A stretch of 64,000 nucleotides of DNA from Pseudomonas xantholysinigenes (GCF_014268885.2 NZ_CP077095.1:1865501-1929500), one strand, 5' to 3'; counted from the first letter of the stretch, positions 27,973-38,614 are shown. Numbers and translations: made by a program. Notes: generated by a model not told the origin, from the letters alone.

Positions 27973-29787
27973 ATGGACATGAACTGGCATCAGGCCTTGC
28001 AGGAGAGCCTGCGCTGGCTGGCAATCGCCTCATCGATCACCTTGGTCTGCTTCACCATCACCGCCCTGCTGGCGGTGCGCTATACCCGTTGGGGCGCGCA
28101 GTTCTGGCAATTGGCCGGCCCTTATTTCAGTTGGCGGCGCAGCTGGCGGCCACTGCTGGCCTTCGCCTTGTTGCTGGTGCTGACGCTGTTCTCGGTACGT
28201 CTGAACGTGCTGTTCTCGTTCTGGTACAACGGCTTCTACAGTGCCTTGCAGGCCCTCGATCAGACCGCGTTCTGGTACCTGCTTGGCGTGTTCGCGGTGC
28301 TGGCGACCATTCATGTCCTGCGCTCGCTGTTCACCTTCTACGTCACCCAGGCCTTCAATATCCGCTGGCGGGTGTGGCTCACCGAGCGCCTGACCGCCGA
28401 CTGGATGCATGGCGATGCCTACTACCGTGGGCAGTTTCTCGCCGAGCCGGTGGACAACCCCGACCAGCGTATCGAACTGGATGTGAACGCCTTCGTCACC
28501 GGTTCCGTGTCGCTGGCGCTGGGGGCGGTCAGCGCGCTGGTGTCGCTGGTGGCCTTCACCGGCATCCTCTGGGGGCTGTCGGCGCCGCTGACCGTGGCGG
28601 GTATCGAGGTACCACGGGCCATGGTGTTCGCGGTGTACGTCTATGTGCTGATCGCCACCTGGATCGCCTTCCGCCTCGGCCAGCCGCTGATTCGCCTGAA
28701 TTTCCTCAACGAAAAGTTCACCGCCAACTTCCGCTACGCATTGATGCGCCTGCGCGAGAACGCCGAGAACATCGCCTTCTACCAGGGCGCGCAGGTGGAG
28801 CGGGGCACCTTGCTGGGCCGGTTCTTCACCTTGATCGGCAATGCCTGGGCGCTGGTGTTCCGAAACCTCAAGTTCAGCGGCTTCAACCTCGGCGTCAGCC
28901 AGGTCGCCGTGGTGTTCCCGTTCATTCTCCAGGCGCCACGCTTCTTCAGCGGCGCGATCAAGCTGGGCGATGTGATGCAGACCGCCCAGGCGTTTGGCCA
29001 GGTGCAGGACTCGCTGTCGTTCTTCCGTGAGTCCTACGACACCTTCGCCCAGTACCGCGCCACCCTCGACCGTCTGACCGGCTTCCTCGATGCCAACCAG
29101 CAGGCCGGTGCCTTGCCACGGGTGACCACCGTCGAGCAGGCCCATGCCCTGGACATCCAGGGGCTGCAGGTGCTGCGCCCGGATGGGCATGCACTGATCG
29201 CCGACCTGCACCTCAACCTGCGGGCCGGCCAGGCGCTGCTGATCAAGGGGCCGTCGGGCAGTGGCAAGACCACCTTGTTGCGTGCCTTGGCCGGGCTCTG
29301 GCCCTATGCCGAAGGCGAGGTGCGGCGACCGCTGGGGCAGCAGGCGTTGTTCCTCGCCCAGCGCCCATACCTGCCCCTGGGCGACCTGCGCACCGCCATT
29401 GCCTACCCGGCCGATGGCCTGCCGGCGGACGACGGGCGTATGCGCCAGGCGCTGGAGCAGGTCAACCTGGCGCACCTGGTCGAACGGCTTGGTGAGGCGC
29501 GCGATTGGTCGCGCATCCTGTCGATCGGTGAGCAGCAGCGGCTGGCTTTTGCCCGGGTATTGTTCAACCGGCCGCAGGTGGTGTTCCTCGACGAGTCCAC
29601 CTCGGCCATGGACGAAGGGCTGGAGCATGCGCTGTATGGCCTGCTGCGCCGGGAAATGCCGGGCAGCCTGCTGGTCAGTGTCGGCCATCGTGGCACGCTG
29701 GCGGGGTTCCATTCCCATCGCCTGGAAGTGGACGGGCAGGGGGGCTGGTCGCTGCTGGAGCAGCAAGCGGTTCAAGCACCCGCCTGA
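27973..29787 (+). CDS. SbmA/BacA-like ABC transporter (membrane-ATPase fusion, YddA type)
   Basis: A 604-aa protein. The start at ATG 27973 precedes a membrane domain of about six helices (ABC_membrane_2 type, with LNVLFSFWYNGFYSALQALD and LNEKFTANFRYALMRLRENAE). The C-terminal ATPase has Walker A GPSGSGKTT (~430), signature LSIGEQQRLAFARVL and Walker B VVFLDESTSAMDE. Fusion of an SbmA/BacA-like membrane domain with an ATPase is the YddA architecture; relatives import peptides, vitamin B12 or very-long-chain lipids. Substrate here is unknown. No strong ribosome site is visible. The gene stands alone between REPs and a convergent MFS gene. Confidence 0.87.
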   Translation: MDMNWHQALQESLRWLAIASSITLVCFTITALLAVRYTRWGAQFWQLAGPYFSWRRSWRPLLAFALLLVLTLFSVRLNVLFSFWYNGFYSALQALDQTAFWYLLGVFAVLATIHVLRSLFTFYVTQAFNIRWRVWLTERLTADWMHGDAYYRGQFLAEPVDNPDQRIELDVNAFVTGSVSLALGAVSALVSLVAFTGILWGLSAPLTVAGIEVPRAMVFAVYVYVLIATWIAFRLGQPLIRLNFLNEKFTANFRYALMRLRENAENIAFYQGAQVERGTLLGRFFTLIGNAWALVFRNLKFSGFNLGVSQVAVVFPFILQAPRFFSGAIKLGDVMQTAQAFGQVQDSLSFFRESYDTFAQYRATLDRLTGFLDANQQAGALPRVTTVEQAHALDIQGLQVLRPDGHALIADLHLNLRAGQALLIKGPSGSGKTTLLRALAGLWPYAEGEVRRPLGQQALFLAQRPYLPLGDLRTAIAYPADGLPADDGRMRQALEQVNLAHLVERLGEARDWSRILSIGEQQRLAFARVLFNRPQVVFLDESTSAMDEGLEHALYGLLRREMPGSLLVSVGHRGTLAGFHSHRLEVDGQGGWSLLEQQAVQAPA

Positions 29788-29850
29788 TTCGTCAGCCAGG
29801 CTACAAATGCCGTAGGAGCCAGCCTTGCCGGCAAGGCGCCTGCGGCGGTG

Positions 29851-31014
29851 TCAGCGGGTTAGCCACAGCCCGGCCAGCGTGACCAATGCGAACACGGCGC
29901 CAGCCATGAACGTCGCCTGGTAGCCCAACCCATCCCACAGCCCGCCCGCCAGCACGCTGGCCACCAGCAGCGCCACCCCGGTCAGCAGGTTGAACACCCC
30001 GAACGCCGTCCCGCGCAGGTGCGCCGGGGCATGATCGGCGATCAGCGCGGCGAAAACGCCCTGGCTGAAGCCCAGGTGCAGCCCCCACAAGCCGACACCC
30101 AGGGCCAGGCCTGCCCAGCCCGGCAGCAGCGCCAGGGCCAGGTCGGCCAGGACCAGCAAGCCCAGCCCGGTCATCAGCACGCCACGCCGGCCGACTCGGT
30201 CCGACAGCGCCCCGGCGGGGTAGGCCGACAGCGAGAACGCCAGTGACATCACCACCAGCACCCCGGGTGCCCACAACGCCGGTAATCCCAGGGCCTGGCC
30301 GCGCAGCAGCAGGAACGCCTCGCTGAAGCGCGCCAGGGTGAACAAGGTGGCCAGCAGCACCAGCCGCCAATAGGCGGGGCCCAGGTTCGCCAGTTCGCGT
30401 AGCGCCAGGGGCGCGTGCGGCCGGCTTGCGGCGCTGCCAGCGGGCTCGCGAACGAACACCAGCAGCACGTACACGGCCAGGAGCGCCGGGATCACTGCAG
30501 CCCAGAACACTGTCTGGAAATGGCTGGCGGTCAGCCACATCAGCAGGATCGCCAGCAGCGGGCCGATGAACGCGCCCACGGTATCCAGCGCCTGGCGCAG
30601 GCCAAAGGCCGCGCCGCGCAGTTCGGTCGGAGTGATGTCGGCGATCAGCGCATCCCGCGGTGCGCCACGGATGCCTTTGCCGATGCGGTCGACGAAGCGC
30701 GCGGCGGTCAGCCATTCCAGGCCGGAGGCCAGCGGGAACACCGGCTTGCTCACGGCGGCCAGGCCGTAGCCGACCGCCGTGAGCAACTTGCGCTGGCCCA
30801 GGCGGTCGCTGAGGGCGCCGGAAAACACCTTGGTGATCGACGCCGTGGCTTCGGCGATGCCTTCGATCAGGCCCACCGCCAGCACCGAGGTACCCAGCAC
30901 GCCGACCATGTACAGCGGCAGCAGGGCGTGGATCATTTCCGAGGAAATGTCCATGAGCATCGAGACGAAGCCCAAGGCCCAGACGCTACGGGGGATGGCG
31001 TGATGGTTGGGCAT
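29851..31014 (-). CDS. MFS-family transporter
   Basis: A 387-aa protein with twelve hydrophobic segments. It shows MFS loop signatures: GALSDRLGQRKLL after helix 2 and its counterpart GALSDRVGRRGVLM in the second half, plus RFVDRIGKGIRGAPRDALIAD in the central loop. ATG 31014 (MPNHHAIPRSVWALG) is used; upstream codons to 31137 overlap the next gene and lack signals. It is probably a drug or metabolite exporter; nothing nearby fixes the substrate. Convergent with the ABC transporter gene, and codirectional with the upstream chemoreceptor. Confidence 0.85.
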   Translation of the reverse strand: MPNHHAIPRSVWALGFVSMLMDISSEMIHALLPLYMVGVLGTSVLAVGLIEGIAEATASITKVFSGALSDRLGQRKLLTAVGYGLAAVSKPVFPLASGLEWLTAARFVDRIGKGIRGAPRDALIADITPTELRGAAFGLRQALDTVGAFIGPLLAILLMWLTASHFQTVFWAAVIPALLAVYVLLVFVREPAGSAASRPHAPLALRELANLGPAYWRLVLLATLFTLARFSEAFLLLRGQALGLPALWAPGVLVVMSLAFSLSAYPAGALSDRVGRRGVLMTGLGLLVLADLALALLPGWAGLALGVGLWGLHLGFSQGVFAALIADHAPAHLRGTAFGVFNLLTGVALLVASVLAGGLWDGLGYQATFMAGAVFALVTLAGLWLTR

Positions 31015-31108
31015 GCTGCTCTCGAGGATGGCGTCGCCTTCACTGTAGCCGATGCCGCCCTCGAGCCAGGCACTCCTACAGGGCCTGGGTAAAGGCTGAA
31101 GCCAAAAG

Positions 31109-33049
31109 TCAGGACTTGAACCGCCCGACCAACCCATTCAGCTCGTCCGACAACAGCGCCAGCCTGCCGGAATCGGCCTGGGCCGAACTGGCCAGCCCCT
31201 CCACCAGCCGCGCCTCGTCGTAGATTTGCTGGATATGCCGGTTGATCTCCTCGGCCACGCTGTGCTGTTCCTCGGCGGCGGCGGAAATCTGCAGGTTCTG
31301 GTCGCGAATCTCGTTCACCGACAGCTGGATGCCCTCGAAGCTGTCCCGCGCACTTGCGATCGAGGTCACGCTGGCCCGCGACAGGTCCAGGCAGCTTTCC
31401 ATCTTCTGCGAGACTTCCTGGGTCTTGTCGCCCAGGGTGTTGAGCAGCTGGTCGATCTCGCCGGTGGAGTCGGCGGTGCGCTTGGCCAGCGCGCGCACCT
31501 CGTCGGCCACCACGGCGAATCCACGGCCCTGGTCGCCGGCCCGCGCCGCCTCGATGGCGGCATTGAGCGCCAGCAGGTTGGTCTGCTCGGCGATGGCGCG
31601 GATGGTGCCGAGGATCTGGTTGATGCTGCGGCTGCCTTCCTCCAGCTCGACCATCGCCTGGGACGACTCGCTCAGGCGCCGGCCCAGGCGATTGACGTTG
31701 TCGGTGGTCGCTTCGATCTGCTGCTTGCCTTCGGCGACCCGGCGATGGCCGTGCTCGGCGGCATCCGCCGCGCTGCTGCACGAGCGCGCCACCTCGTTGG
31801 CGGTGGCGACCATCTGGTTGAACGCGGTGGACACCAGCTCCACCGCCTCACGTTGGCGCCCGGCGGCTTCGTTCATGTCGCCGGCCATCGCACTGTTGCT
31901 GCGCGAGGCCTCGTGCAGGTTGGTCGAGGCCGCGCCGATACGCTGGATCAGTTGGCGAATGGCGGCGAGGAACTTGTTGAACCAGCCGGCCAGCTCAGCG
32001 GTTTCGTCCTTGCCCTGCACCTGCAGGTCGCGGCGCAGGTCGCCTTCGCCCTCGGCGATCGATTGCAGGCCGATGCTGACCTGGCCGATGGGCCTGACGA
32101 TGACCCGCGAGAACGCCGCCGCCACCAGGGCGAACAGCAGCGCCAGCACCACCACGATCAGTGCGGTGACATAGGTCATGCGGGTGGCGGCGGCCATCAC
32201 TTCGTCGTACTCGATCAGGCCGACGAAGCGCCAGCCCAGGCCTGGCGAGGTCCACACGTTGGCCATGTAGCGCTTGCCGTCGATCGTCACCTCGGTAGCG
32301 CCCTGGGCGGTCGCCGCCAGTTGCGCGTAGGGCGCGCCGAGGTCCTTGAGCTGCTTGAAGCCGTGGCTGGCATCGCGCGGGTCGACCAGCACGGTGCCGT
32401 TCTCGATCAGCATCACGTAGCCGCTGTCGCCGAGCTTGATGCTCTTGACCAGCTCGGTGAGGTTCTTCAGCGACACGCTGACCACGAACACCCCCTTGGC
32501 CTTGCCGCTGGCATCGAGCAGCGCCCGGGCGGTGCCGACCAGCGCCACGTCGTCCTTGTCGTAGTAATAGGCGGCGGTGCGCACGGTCTTGTCGGGGCTG
32601 GCCATCGCGTCCTTGTACCAGGGGCGGGTGCGTGGGTCGTACTTGGCCAGTTGCGGGTCGTCCGGCCACTTGGCGTAGCTGCCGTCTTCCAGGCCGATGG
32701 AGAGGATCGCCGCCGCCGGGTGGGTGCTGCCATAGCGGGCGAAGGCGTCGATGACGTGCCGCGCCGCCGCCGGCATGGGCTGGCTGGCGGCATCGGCGCC
32801 GGTGTAGTCCTTGAGCGAGGTTACTTCGGTGTAGAGCGGGTCCTTGGCCATCTGGTCGACGTTCTGCAAGGTGCCCTCGAAGAACTGGCGCATGTTGCCG
32901 TCGATCTGGCGGATCTCCCGGGTGCTGCCATCGAGGAATTGCTCCACCGCCTCGTTGCGGATGTTCAGCACCGAGATGCCGCCGACCAGTGCCACCGGGA
33001 TGAAGGCCACCAGCACGAAGGCCAGGACCAGTTTGTTTTTTATTTTCAT
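31109..33049 (-). CDS. Methyl-accepting chemotaxis protein with dCache sensor
   Basis: A 646-aa chemoreceptor. A membrane helix ([18 protein letters not shown]) starts the protein. A periplasmic dCache_1 domain follows to ~280, with [14 protein letters not shown] and [17 protein letters not shown]. Then a second membrane helix, a HAMP domain, and a signalling domain with the hairpin tip [32 protein letters not shown]. The sensor has the Y..R.R.WY start of the amino-acid motif, but the later Tyr and Asp of that motif are absent, so it should not be assumed to bind amino acids. Its promoter must lie in the 150 bases upstream, now joined to a CdiA fragment. Confidence 0.92.
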   Translation of the reverse strand: MKIKNKLVLAFVLVAFIPVALVGGISVLNIRNEAVEQFLDGSTREIRQIDGNMRQFFEGTLQNVDQMAKDPLYTEVTSLKDYTGADAASQPMPAAARHVIDAFARYGSTHPAAAILSIGLEDGSYAKWPDDPQLAKYDPRTRPWYKDAMASPDKTVRTAAYYYDKDDVALVGTARALLDASGKAKGVFVVSVSLKNLTELVKSIKLGDSGYVMLIENGTVLVDPRDASHGFKQLKDLGAPYAQLAATAQGATEVTIDGKRYMANVWTSPGLGWRFVGLIEYDEVMAAATRMTYVTALIVVVLALLFALVAAAFSRVIVRPIGQVSIGLQSIAEGEGDLRRDLQVQGKDETAELAGWFNKFLAAIRQLIQRIGAASTNLHEASRSNSAMAGDMNEAAGRQREAVELVSTAFNQMVATANEVARSCSSAADAAEHGHRRVAEGKQQIEATTDNVNRLGRRLSESSQAMVELEEGSRSINQILGTIRAIAEQTNLLALNAAIEAARAGDQGRGFAVVADEVRALAKRTADSTGEIDQLLNTLGDKTQEVSQKMESCLDLSRASVTSIASARDSFEGIQLSVNEIRDQNLQISAAAEEQHSVAEEINRHIQQIYDEARLVEGLASSAQADSGRLALLSDELNGLVGRFKS

Positions 33050-33099
33050 CGTAACGCCCAATCCGTGAGGGGGAAGGTGCGCGCGGCCGCTTCGATTCG

Positions 33100-35616
33100 A
33101 TGCTGGCCAAGCGCCATCTTTCTGTTGCGGCGGGCGGAATATATACCTTTTGCCAAGGACTTGTGTACAAGCCGACGCGGGGATTGTCTCGAGCCATCTG
33201 CGGCGGTGCCAGCATCGGGGTCAGCGACAATGGCTTCGGCCTGAGCATTTTCGCCAATGCCAACCAAGGCAGCGGCAAGGAGAAGGGCAACGGCACCACC
33301 TGGAACGAAACCACCCTGGATGCCGGGAACCAGGCCAGCTTGCTCAGCGGGCGGGATACCACGCTCAAGGGCGCGCAGGTCAACGGCGACAAGGTGGTCG
33401 CCGACGTTGGCCGTGACCTGACGCTGCAGAGCCTGCAGGACAGCGACGACTACAAGTCCAAGCAGAGCAACGTCAGCGGTGGCGCGAGCGTCACCATCAT
33501 TGGCGCCGGTGGAGCCAGCGGCAACCTCCGCGTCAGCCAGAGCAAGCTCGACTCCACCTACAAGAGCGTGCAGGAGCAGACCGGGCTGTTCGCCGGCAAG
33601 GGCGGTTACCAGGTCGAGGTGGGCAAGCACACCCAGCTTGACGGCAGCGTCATCGCCAGCACCGCCGAGGCCGACAAGAACCGCCTGAGCACCGGCACCC
33701 TGGGCTGGAGCGATATCAAGAACAAGGCCGAGTTCAAGAGCCAGATGGCCAGCGCCAGCATCAGCGGTGGCAACAACGGCTCGAGCGGCTTCACCAGCAA
33801 CATGCCGACCGGCACGCTGATCGCCTTCAACCACAGTGGCAGCGCCAGCGGCACCACCGCCTCGGCGGTGTCCGAAGGCACCCTGGAGATCCGCGATCCG
33901 GGCCAGCAGAAGCAGGACGTGGCGACCCTGAGCCATGACGTGGAGCATGCCAACGACAGCATCAGCCCGATCTTCGACAAGGAGAAAGAGCAGCGGCGTC
34001 TGCAGCAGGTGCAGTTGATCGCGGATATCGGCAACCAGGTGTCGGACATCGTGCGCACCCAGGGCCAGCTCAAGGCCAAGGAGGAAGGTCGTGCCGAGCT
34101 GAAGGCGCGTGGGGTCGAGGAGCCGGGGAAAGGCGCGAGCCAAGAGGCGGTACAGGAGTACCAGAAAAAGCTGGCGGGTACCGATGCTTACCAGAGGATC
34201 ATGGGTAAGTACGGTACCAGTGGTGATTACCAGCGTGTAACCCAGGCCGTTACAGCGGCCTTGCAGGGACTGGCCGGGGGAAATATCGGCTCGGCACTGG
34301 CTGGAGCCTCGGCGCCGTACCTGGCGCAAGTGATCAAGAAGTCCACCGGAGACAACACGGCGCTCAATGTCATGGCCCATGCGGTGCTGGGGGCTGTGGT
34401 GGCCCAGGCGCAGGGTAACTCGGCGGCGGCGGGTGCGGCGGGTGCCGCAGGTGGAGAAGTGGCTGCTCGTCTGATTGCCCAGCAGTTGTATGGCACCACC
34501 GATGGCAATGCCCTGAGTGAGGAGCAGAAACAGACCATTTCGGCCCTGTCGACGTTGGCCGCTGGGCTGTCCGGGGGGCTGGTGGAGGGCAACAGTGCGG
34601 GTGCTGTGGCGGGCGCGGGGGCGGGCCGCAACGCTGTTGAGAACAACTTGTTGGCGAACAAGTACGGTGTCGAGCGATTGGATGCGACCAGCCGTGCGCT
34701 GTACGAGAAGCTCAAGGCCGATGGTATTGGCAGCATTGACGATTTGCAGGAGCGGTACGAGGGCTGCGCGGGAGAGCAGGTGTGCCAGCGCGGGGTTCGC
34801 GACGAGTACAGGCAACGGGAACAAGAGGCCGGACAAAAGCTCGCTGAGATGTATGAAAGCGGAAGGTTGAGCCGGGACGAATACAACACGCTGGTGGCCG
34901 ACTACGCCATTGCCATGCTGGATGGCATCAAGGAAGGGCAACGCCAGGGGCTGGGTTCAGACGACCTCAACATCTATTCACTGTCGGGCGCTGATTGGAC
35001 TCCCATGGGGGTTGCTGCAAACCCTTCTGTGCGTGCGATCAGGTCTGCTGAGCGGATCGCCGAATGGCTTCGCGAAGGTGCCAGTGGCGAAGAAATCAAG
35101 ATCCGCGCCCAGCAGGATGGTTTGGTCGGGTCGACGCTGTCACCGGTAGATGTGCAAGGCGTCGTCAAGATGATCGATGATGGCGCTGGGTGGAAGGATG
35201 TTCTAAAGTTTGGCGTGTTGGCGGTTTATGGAAGGGCTACAAATGGTGCAAAAGCAACCACACAGCGGTTGCCAAGCAGTTTGCCGGAGAATCTTACGGG
35301 TTATGCAAACCCGGCAGATATAAGGTTCACTCAGAATAGTGTGTCGAATACCTTTAAAGATGGACAATCTCTCCAGTCAACAATTAACGGGTTGAAATCT
35401 GGAAAAATATTGCCCGATGACTTGCCGCCAATTCGTGTTTTTGAAAAGGACGGTGTAATTTACAGCTTGGACAATCGTCGTCTGATGGCTGCTTCTCAGG
35501 CTGGTGTACCAGTGAAAATTGTTCCCGCCACTCAGGCCGAGGTAGCCAAAGAAGCTTGGAAAATGACTACCCCAAACGGTGGTACAATTATTTGTGTTAG
35601 AGGTTCTTGCCAGTGA
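33100..35616 (+). pseudogene. 5'-truncated CdiA (contact-dependent inhibition) with VENN motif and toxin tip
   Basis: The 838-codon frame lacks a signal peptide and the TPS domain needed for two-partner secretion. Its first ~35 codons are the chemoreceptor's upstream DNA. Homology of FHA/CdiA type starts near [13 protein letters not shown] (33205), with GNGTTWNETTLDAGN and GRDTTLKGAQVNGDKVVADVGRDLTL. The pre-toxin region ends with VENN at 34636-34647 (residue 513). The remaining ~325 residues form the CdiA-CT, whose last ~100 (ADIRFTQNSVS ... VIYSLDNRRLMAA) look like a ParB-type fold nuclease tip. A GTG-started immunity gene overlaps the stop. It is likely a displaced orphan cdiA-CT/cdiI module that serves as a recombination source. 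Confidence 0.8.
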
Positions 35617-35867
35617 CTATAAGTAGAGATATTGACTCTGTAGAGAGTAAAGAGGATTTTGCGGATTTTCTGGCCGCCTTACGGAATGACCTAATAGAAA
35701 ATCCGGATGACTGGGAAAACCAAACCCTAGATAGATTTTTAGATGGCATGGAATCTTGGGTTAGAGTGATCGACGCATACTCTCGGAACGCTGGGGACGT
35801 GGAAGTACTTTCTCCAAGCTGGAAAACTTTCGCAAAAATACTCTCTGCTGCAAAAGTGTATGAATAA
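35613..35867 (+). CDS. Putative CdiI immunity protein (DUF7660-like)
   Basis: An 84-aa acidic protein. GTG 35613 is chosen since AGAGG lies nine bases upstream; a TTG at 35607 is too close. It overlaps the toxin stop (GTGA). The sequence DFLAALRNDLIENPDDWENQTLDRFLDGMESW ... SPSWKTFAKILSAAKVYE matches the pattern of small DUF7660 proteins, commonly found directly after polymorphic toxins. It should bind and neutralise the toxin tip encoded just upstream, in the cytoplasm. The gene is AT-rich compared with the backbone. Confidence 0.72.
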   Translation: MTISRDIDSVESKEDFADFLAALRNDLIENPDDWENQTLDRFLDGMESWVRVIDAYSRNAGDVEVLSPSWKTFAKILSAAKVYE

Positions 35868-35879
35868 AGTCAGTTCTGA

Positions 35880-36114
35880 TTGTTCGAGATTGATTTAATT
35901 GTTGCAAAAGGCGCAGACAATGCAGCAACTTATGCTGCTGATGATATTCGCTTCTCGCAGAATTCTGTTTCGTTCAACAAGACAGATCGGGTCTCTGGCA
36001 CGAATTACACCTACGACGATTTAGTCCAGAGCATGAAAACCAATGGCTGGAAAGGTGACCCGGTTGATGTGTTGAAAATGCATGATGGCAAGCTGACTAG
36101 TATGGAAAACACGC
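35880..36114 (+). pseudogene. Orphan toxin-tip fragment cut by the IS66-family element
   Basis: About 78 codons resemble the neighbouring toxin tip: AADDIRFSQNSVSFNKTDRVSG, TYDDLVQSMKTNGWKGDPVDVLKMHDGKLTSMENTR. The last residue before the IS corresponds to the DNR/ENTR motif of the upstream tip; the expected continuation is missing because the IS66 end begins at 36115. There is no pre-toxin region, good start or immunity gene. The reading frame runs a further 13 codons into the IS. It is a remnant of a second CdiA-CT cassette. Confidence 0.72.
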
Positions 36115-36199
36115 GTAAGCGCTCCATGAACCCCACATTCAAAGCACTTACCTGATCCCCGATGCTGTGCTCCCGATTTCTTTCTGGAGCTCGCCGACC

Positions 36200-36559
36200 A
36201 TGATGCGACCCGACGCCAAAGTCGAAAAAGTGTACCTCTACCCCAAGCCCGTCGACTTTCGAAAGTCCATCGATGGCCTGGCCGCTCTGGTCGAACTCGA
36301 TATCAAGGTGGCGGTGTTCGACCCGGTGCTTTTCGTCTTCCTCAACAAGCCGCGCAACCGCGTGAAGATCGTGTATTGGGAACGCAACGGCTTCTGCCTC
36401 TGGCTCAAACGCTTGGAGTCCGAACGTTTCAAAACCTCGCCCGATGTCACTGACGAAGCCATCGTCCTGACCGTTCAGGAACTGAACTGGCTACTCGACG
36501 GCTTCGACCTCTGGCGCAACCGTCCGCATCAGGTTTTGACGCCTCGATTCGTCGCCTGA
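36200..36559 (+). CDS. tnpB: IS66 accessory protein TnpB
   Basis: A 119-aa protein (MMRPDAKVEKVYLYPKPVDFRKSIDGLAALV ... FVFLNKPRNRVKIVYWERNGFCLWLKRLE), which is the diagnostic IS66 Orf2/TnpB sequence. ATG 36200 is used. It is followed 18 bases later by tnpC. TnpB is required with TnpC for IS66 transposition; the exact role is not well defined. Confidence 0.93.
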   Translation: MMRPDAKVEKVYLYPKPVDFRKSIDGLAALVELDIKVAVFDPVLFVFLNKPRNRVKIVYWERNGFCLWLKRLESERFKTSPDVTDEAIVLTVQELNWLLDGFDLWRNRPHQVLTPRFVA

Positions 36560-36577
36560 TTCGGTATAATCCGCGGC

Positions 36578-38110
36578 ATGATTTCCATGCCCGAAAACCT
36601 TCCTGACGATCCTGTTCTGCTCAAGCAACTGCTTGAGCAGATGATCAACGAGCGCGCGTCCGACAAGGGCAAGATCGTTCATCTCGAAGAGGAAGTTGCG
36701 CTGTTGCGCCAGCGCCTGTTCGGGCGCAAGACCGAGCAGACAAGCGATGCGGCGACGCCGCAATTGCCGCTCTTCGACGAAGCGGAAAGCCTGGCCGAAC
36801 CCGTGGATGAGGCTGGCGACGAAGAAATCGTTGCGCCGACCAAACGCCGTGGCAAGCGCAAGCCGCTGCCAGCTGATTTGCCGCGTATCGAAGTTGTCCA
36901 CGAACTGCCCGAGCATGAACTGATTTGCACGTGCGGCTGCCGCAAACATGCCATTGGTGAAGAAGTCAGCGAACAGCTTGAAATCGTCCCGATGCAGATT
37001 CGCGTCATCAAGCATGTCCGCAAGGTGTACGGTTGCCGCGATTGCGAATCAGCGCCCGTAACCGCGGACAAACCCGCCCAGGTGATCGAGAAAAGCATGG
37101 CCAGCCCGAGTGTGCTGGCCATGCTGCTGACCACCAAATACGTAGACGGCTTACCGCTTCATCGCTTCGAAAAAGTGCTGGGGCGTCACGGTATCGATAT
37201 CCCACGCCAAACCCTGGCACGCTGGGTGATTCAATGCAGCGAGCACTTTCAGCCGCTGCTGAATCTAATGCGCGAAAACCTGATGCACAGCCGGATCATC
37301 CACTGTGATGAAACCCGTGTGCAGATGTTGAAAGAGCCGGGTCGTGAGTCCAGCAGCCAATCCTGGATGTGGGTACAAACCGGCGGCCCGCCTGATCGGC
37401 CAGTGATCCTCTTCGACTACGCCACCAGCCGAGCGCAGGAGGTGCCCGTGCGCCTGCTAGATGGTTATCGCGGCTATGTCATGACCGACGACTACACCGG
37501 TTACAACGCGCTGGCCGCACAAGACGGCGTAGAGCGGTTGGGCTGCTGGGCACACGCACGCCGCAAGTTCGTCGAAGCGCAGAAAGTGCAGCCCAAGGGT
37601 AAAACCGGGCGCGCAGATATCGCCCTGAATTTGATCAACAAGCTGTACGGCATTGAGCGCGACCTTAAGGATGGCAGCGATGAAGATCGCAAGCTTGCCC
37701 GCCAAGCGCGCAGCCAACCGGTGCTGGCTCAATTGAAAACCTGGACAGAGAAAACGCAGCCCCAGTTCACGACCCAGAATGCGTTGGGTAAAGCCATCGG
37801 CTATCTGGCCAGTAACTGGAGCAAGTTGGAACGCTACGTCGAGCAGGGTGACTTGCCGATCGACAATAATGCCGCAGAGCGTGCGATCCGCCCGTTTGTC
37901 ATTGGCAGAAAGAACTGGTTGTTCAGTGACACGCCCAGAGGGGCGACGGCCAGTGCGCAACTTTACAGCTTGGTCGAGACAGCCAAAGCCAACGGCAAAG
38001 AGCCTTATGCGTGGCTGCGCCACGCACTGGAACGCCTGCCGCAGGCGTCCTCAGTGGAAGACTACGAAGCGCTGTTGCCATGGAATTGCACACCTCAAAT
38101 ACATAGCTGA
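36578..38110 (+). CDS. tnpC: IS66-family transposase TnpC
   Basis: 510 aa, full length. It has an N-terminal leucine zipper-like segment ([26 protein letters not shown]), a zinc-binding segment ([13 protein letters not shown], then GCRDCE), and a DDE core with [23 protein letters not shown] and a late [26 protein letters not shown] with the catalytic Glu. The C-terminal domain ends [15 protein letters not shown]. Start ATG 36578 or 36587. No frameshift is seen, so the element may still be active. Confidence 0.94.
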   Translation: MISMPENLPDDPVLLKQLLEQMINERASDKGKIVHLEEEVALLRQRLFGRKTEQTSDAATPQLPLFDEAESLAEPVDEAGDEEIVAPTKRRGKRKPLPADLPRIEVVHELPEHELICTCGCRKHAIGEEVSEQLEIVPMQIRVIKHVRKVYGCRDCESAPVTADKPAQVIEKSMASPSVLAMLLTTKYVDGLPLHRFEKVLGRHGIDIPRQTLARWVIQCSEHFQPLLNLMRENLMHSRIIHCDETRVQMLKEPGRESSSQSWMWVQTGGPPDRPVILFDYATSRAQEVPVRLLDGYRGYVMTDDYTGYNALAAQDGVERLGCWAHARRKFVEAQKVQPKGKTGRADIALNLINKLYGIERDLKDGSDEDRKLARQARSQPVLAQLKTWTEKTQPQFTTQNALGKAIGYLASNWSKLERYVEQGDLPIDNNAAERAIRPFVIGRKNWLFSDTPRGATASAQLYSLVETAKANGKEPYAWLRHALERLPQASSVEDYEALLPWNCTPQIHS

Positions 38111-38171
38111 GGGCTCTGCCCATCTTGGGCTAGGTGGGGTTTATGGAGCGCTTACCAAGGACCATGGACGC

Positions 38172-38570
38172 ATGCTGGCGCTGTTTTCCCGTTTGTTGCT
38201 CCACGCACTCGCCTGCGTGGTGTTTCCCTATCTGCTCGCGCTGGGCTTCGACCTGTATCGCCAGCATGTCGGCCCACCACTGGCCCGTGGTGTCGGCGTG
38301 GGCCTGGCCACGATGCTGGTGTTCTACACCTTCGTGTTCTTCAACCTGCTGATGGTGGCGATCCCCCGCCTGGCGATCCGGTGGGCGTTGACGGGCCTGC
38401 TGGCGCTGCTGGTGCTGGTCTACTTCAACCCCCATCACCCCGTGCGCGCCCTGGGCTTTACCGCAGTCTGCGTGGCGCTATGCGCAGCGGCGATCCTGCT
38501 GACGGGGCCGCTGACGGCCTTGTTGCGGGTGGCGCTCAACCGCTGGAGGCGGGCAGGGCGCAACCTGTAA
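38172..38570 (+). CDS. Small membrane protein beside the IS66 right end
   Basis: 132 residues with four hydrophobic segments (LLLHALACVVFPYLLALGF, VGLATMLVFYTFVFFNLLMVAI, WALTGLLALLVLVYF, ALGFTAVCVALCAAAILLTGPL) and a basic tail. ATG 38172 has AAGGA ten bases upstream. It begins 17 bases after the insertion sequence, so its promoter or a longer N-terminus may have been removed by the rearrangement that also lost the target duplication. No family recognised. Confidence 0.6.
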   Translation: MLALFSRLLLHALACVVFPYLLALGFDLYRQHVGPPLARGVGVGLATMLVFYTFVFFNLLMVAIPRLAIRWALTGLLALLVLVYFNPHHPVRALGFTAVCVALCAAAILLTGPLTALLRVALNRWRRAGRNL

Positions 38571-38595
38571 ATTTCGTAAATAAGATTTAAATGCA

Positions 38596-38614
38596 GATGA
38601 GAATATCTATATTT
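38596..38614 (+). promoter_or_regulatory. Possible Fur box upstream of the TonB receptor
   Basis: GATGAGAATATCTATATTT lies about 100 bases before the receptor start in an AT-rich patch of otherwise GC-rich DNA. It agrees with only about half of the 19-base Fur consensus but has the GATnAn/AATAT hexamer pattern. Iron repression of the receptor is expected for this family; the site itself is tentative. Confidence 0.4.

Larger units (their letters stand above)
36115..38155 (+). mobile_element. IS66-family insertion sequence (tnpB-tnpC type)
   Basis: The element is 2041 bp. Its ends are near-perfect inverted repeats: left GTAAGCGCTCCATGAACCCC at 36115, right (inward) GTAAGCGCTCCATAAACCCC ending at 38155. 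It carries tnpB and tnpC but only 85 bases precede tnpB, so no tnpA is present. The eight bases on the two sides (AAACACGC and CAAGGACC) do not match, so the usual 8-bp target duplication is absent. Confidence 0.92.

Noticed and set aside
31226..33244. 672-codon plus-strand frame
   Set aside because: Exact antisense of a clear chemoreceptor gene, low-complexity His/Gln/Gly content, no domain.
33046..34941. 631-codon minus-strand frame
   Set aside because: Antisense to the CdiA fragment, whose FHA repeats and VENN motif are clear on the plus strand.
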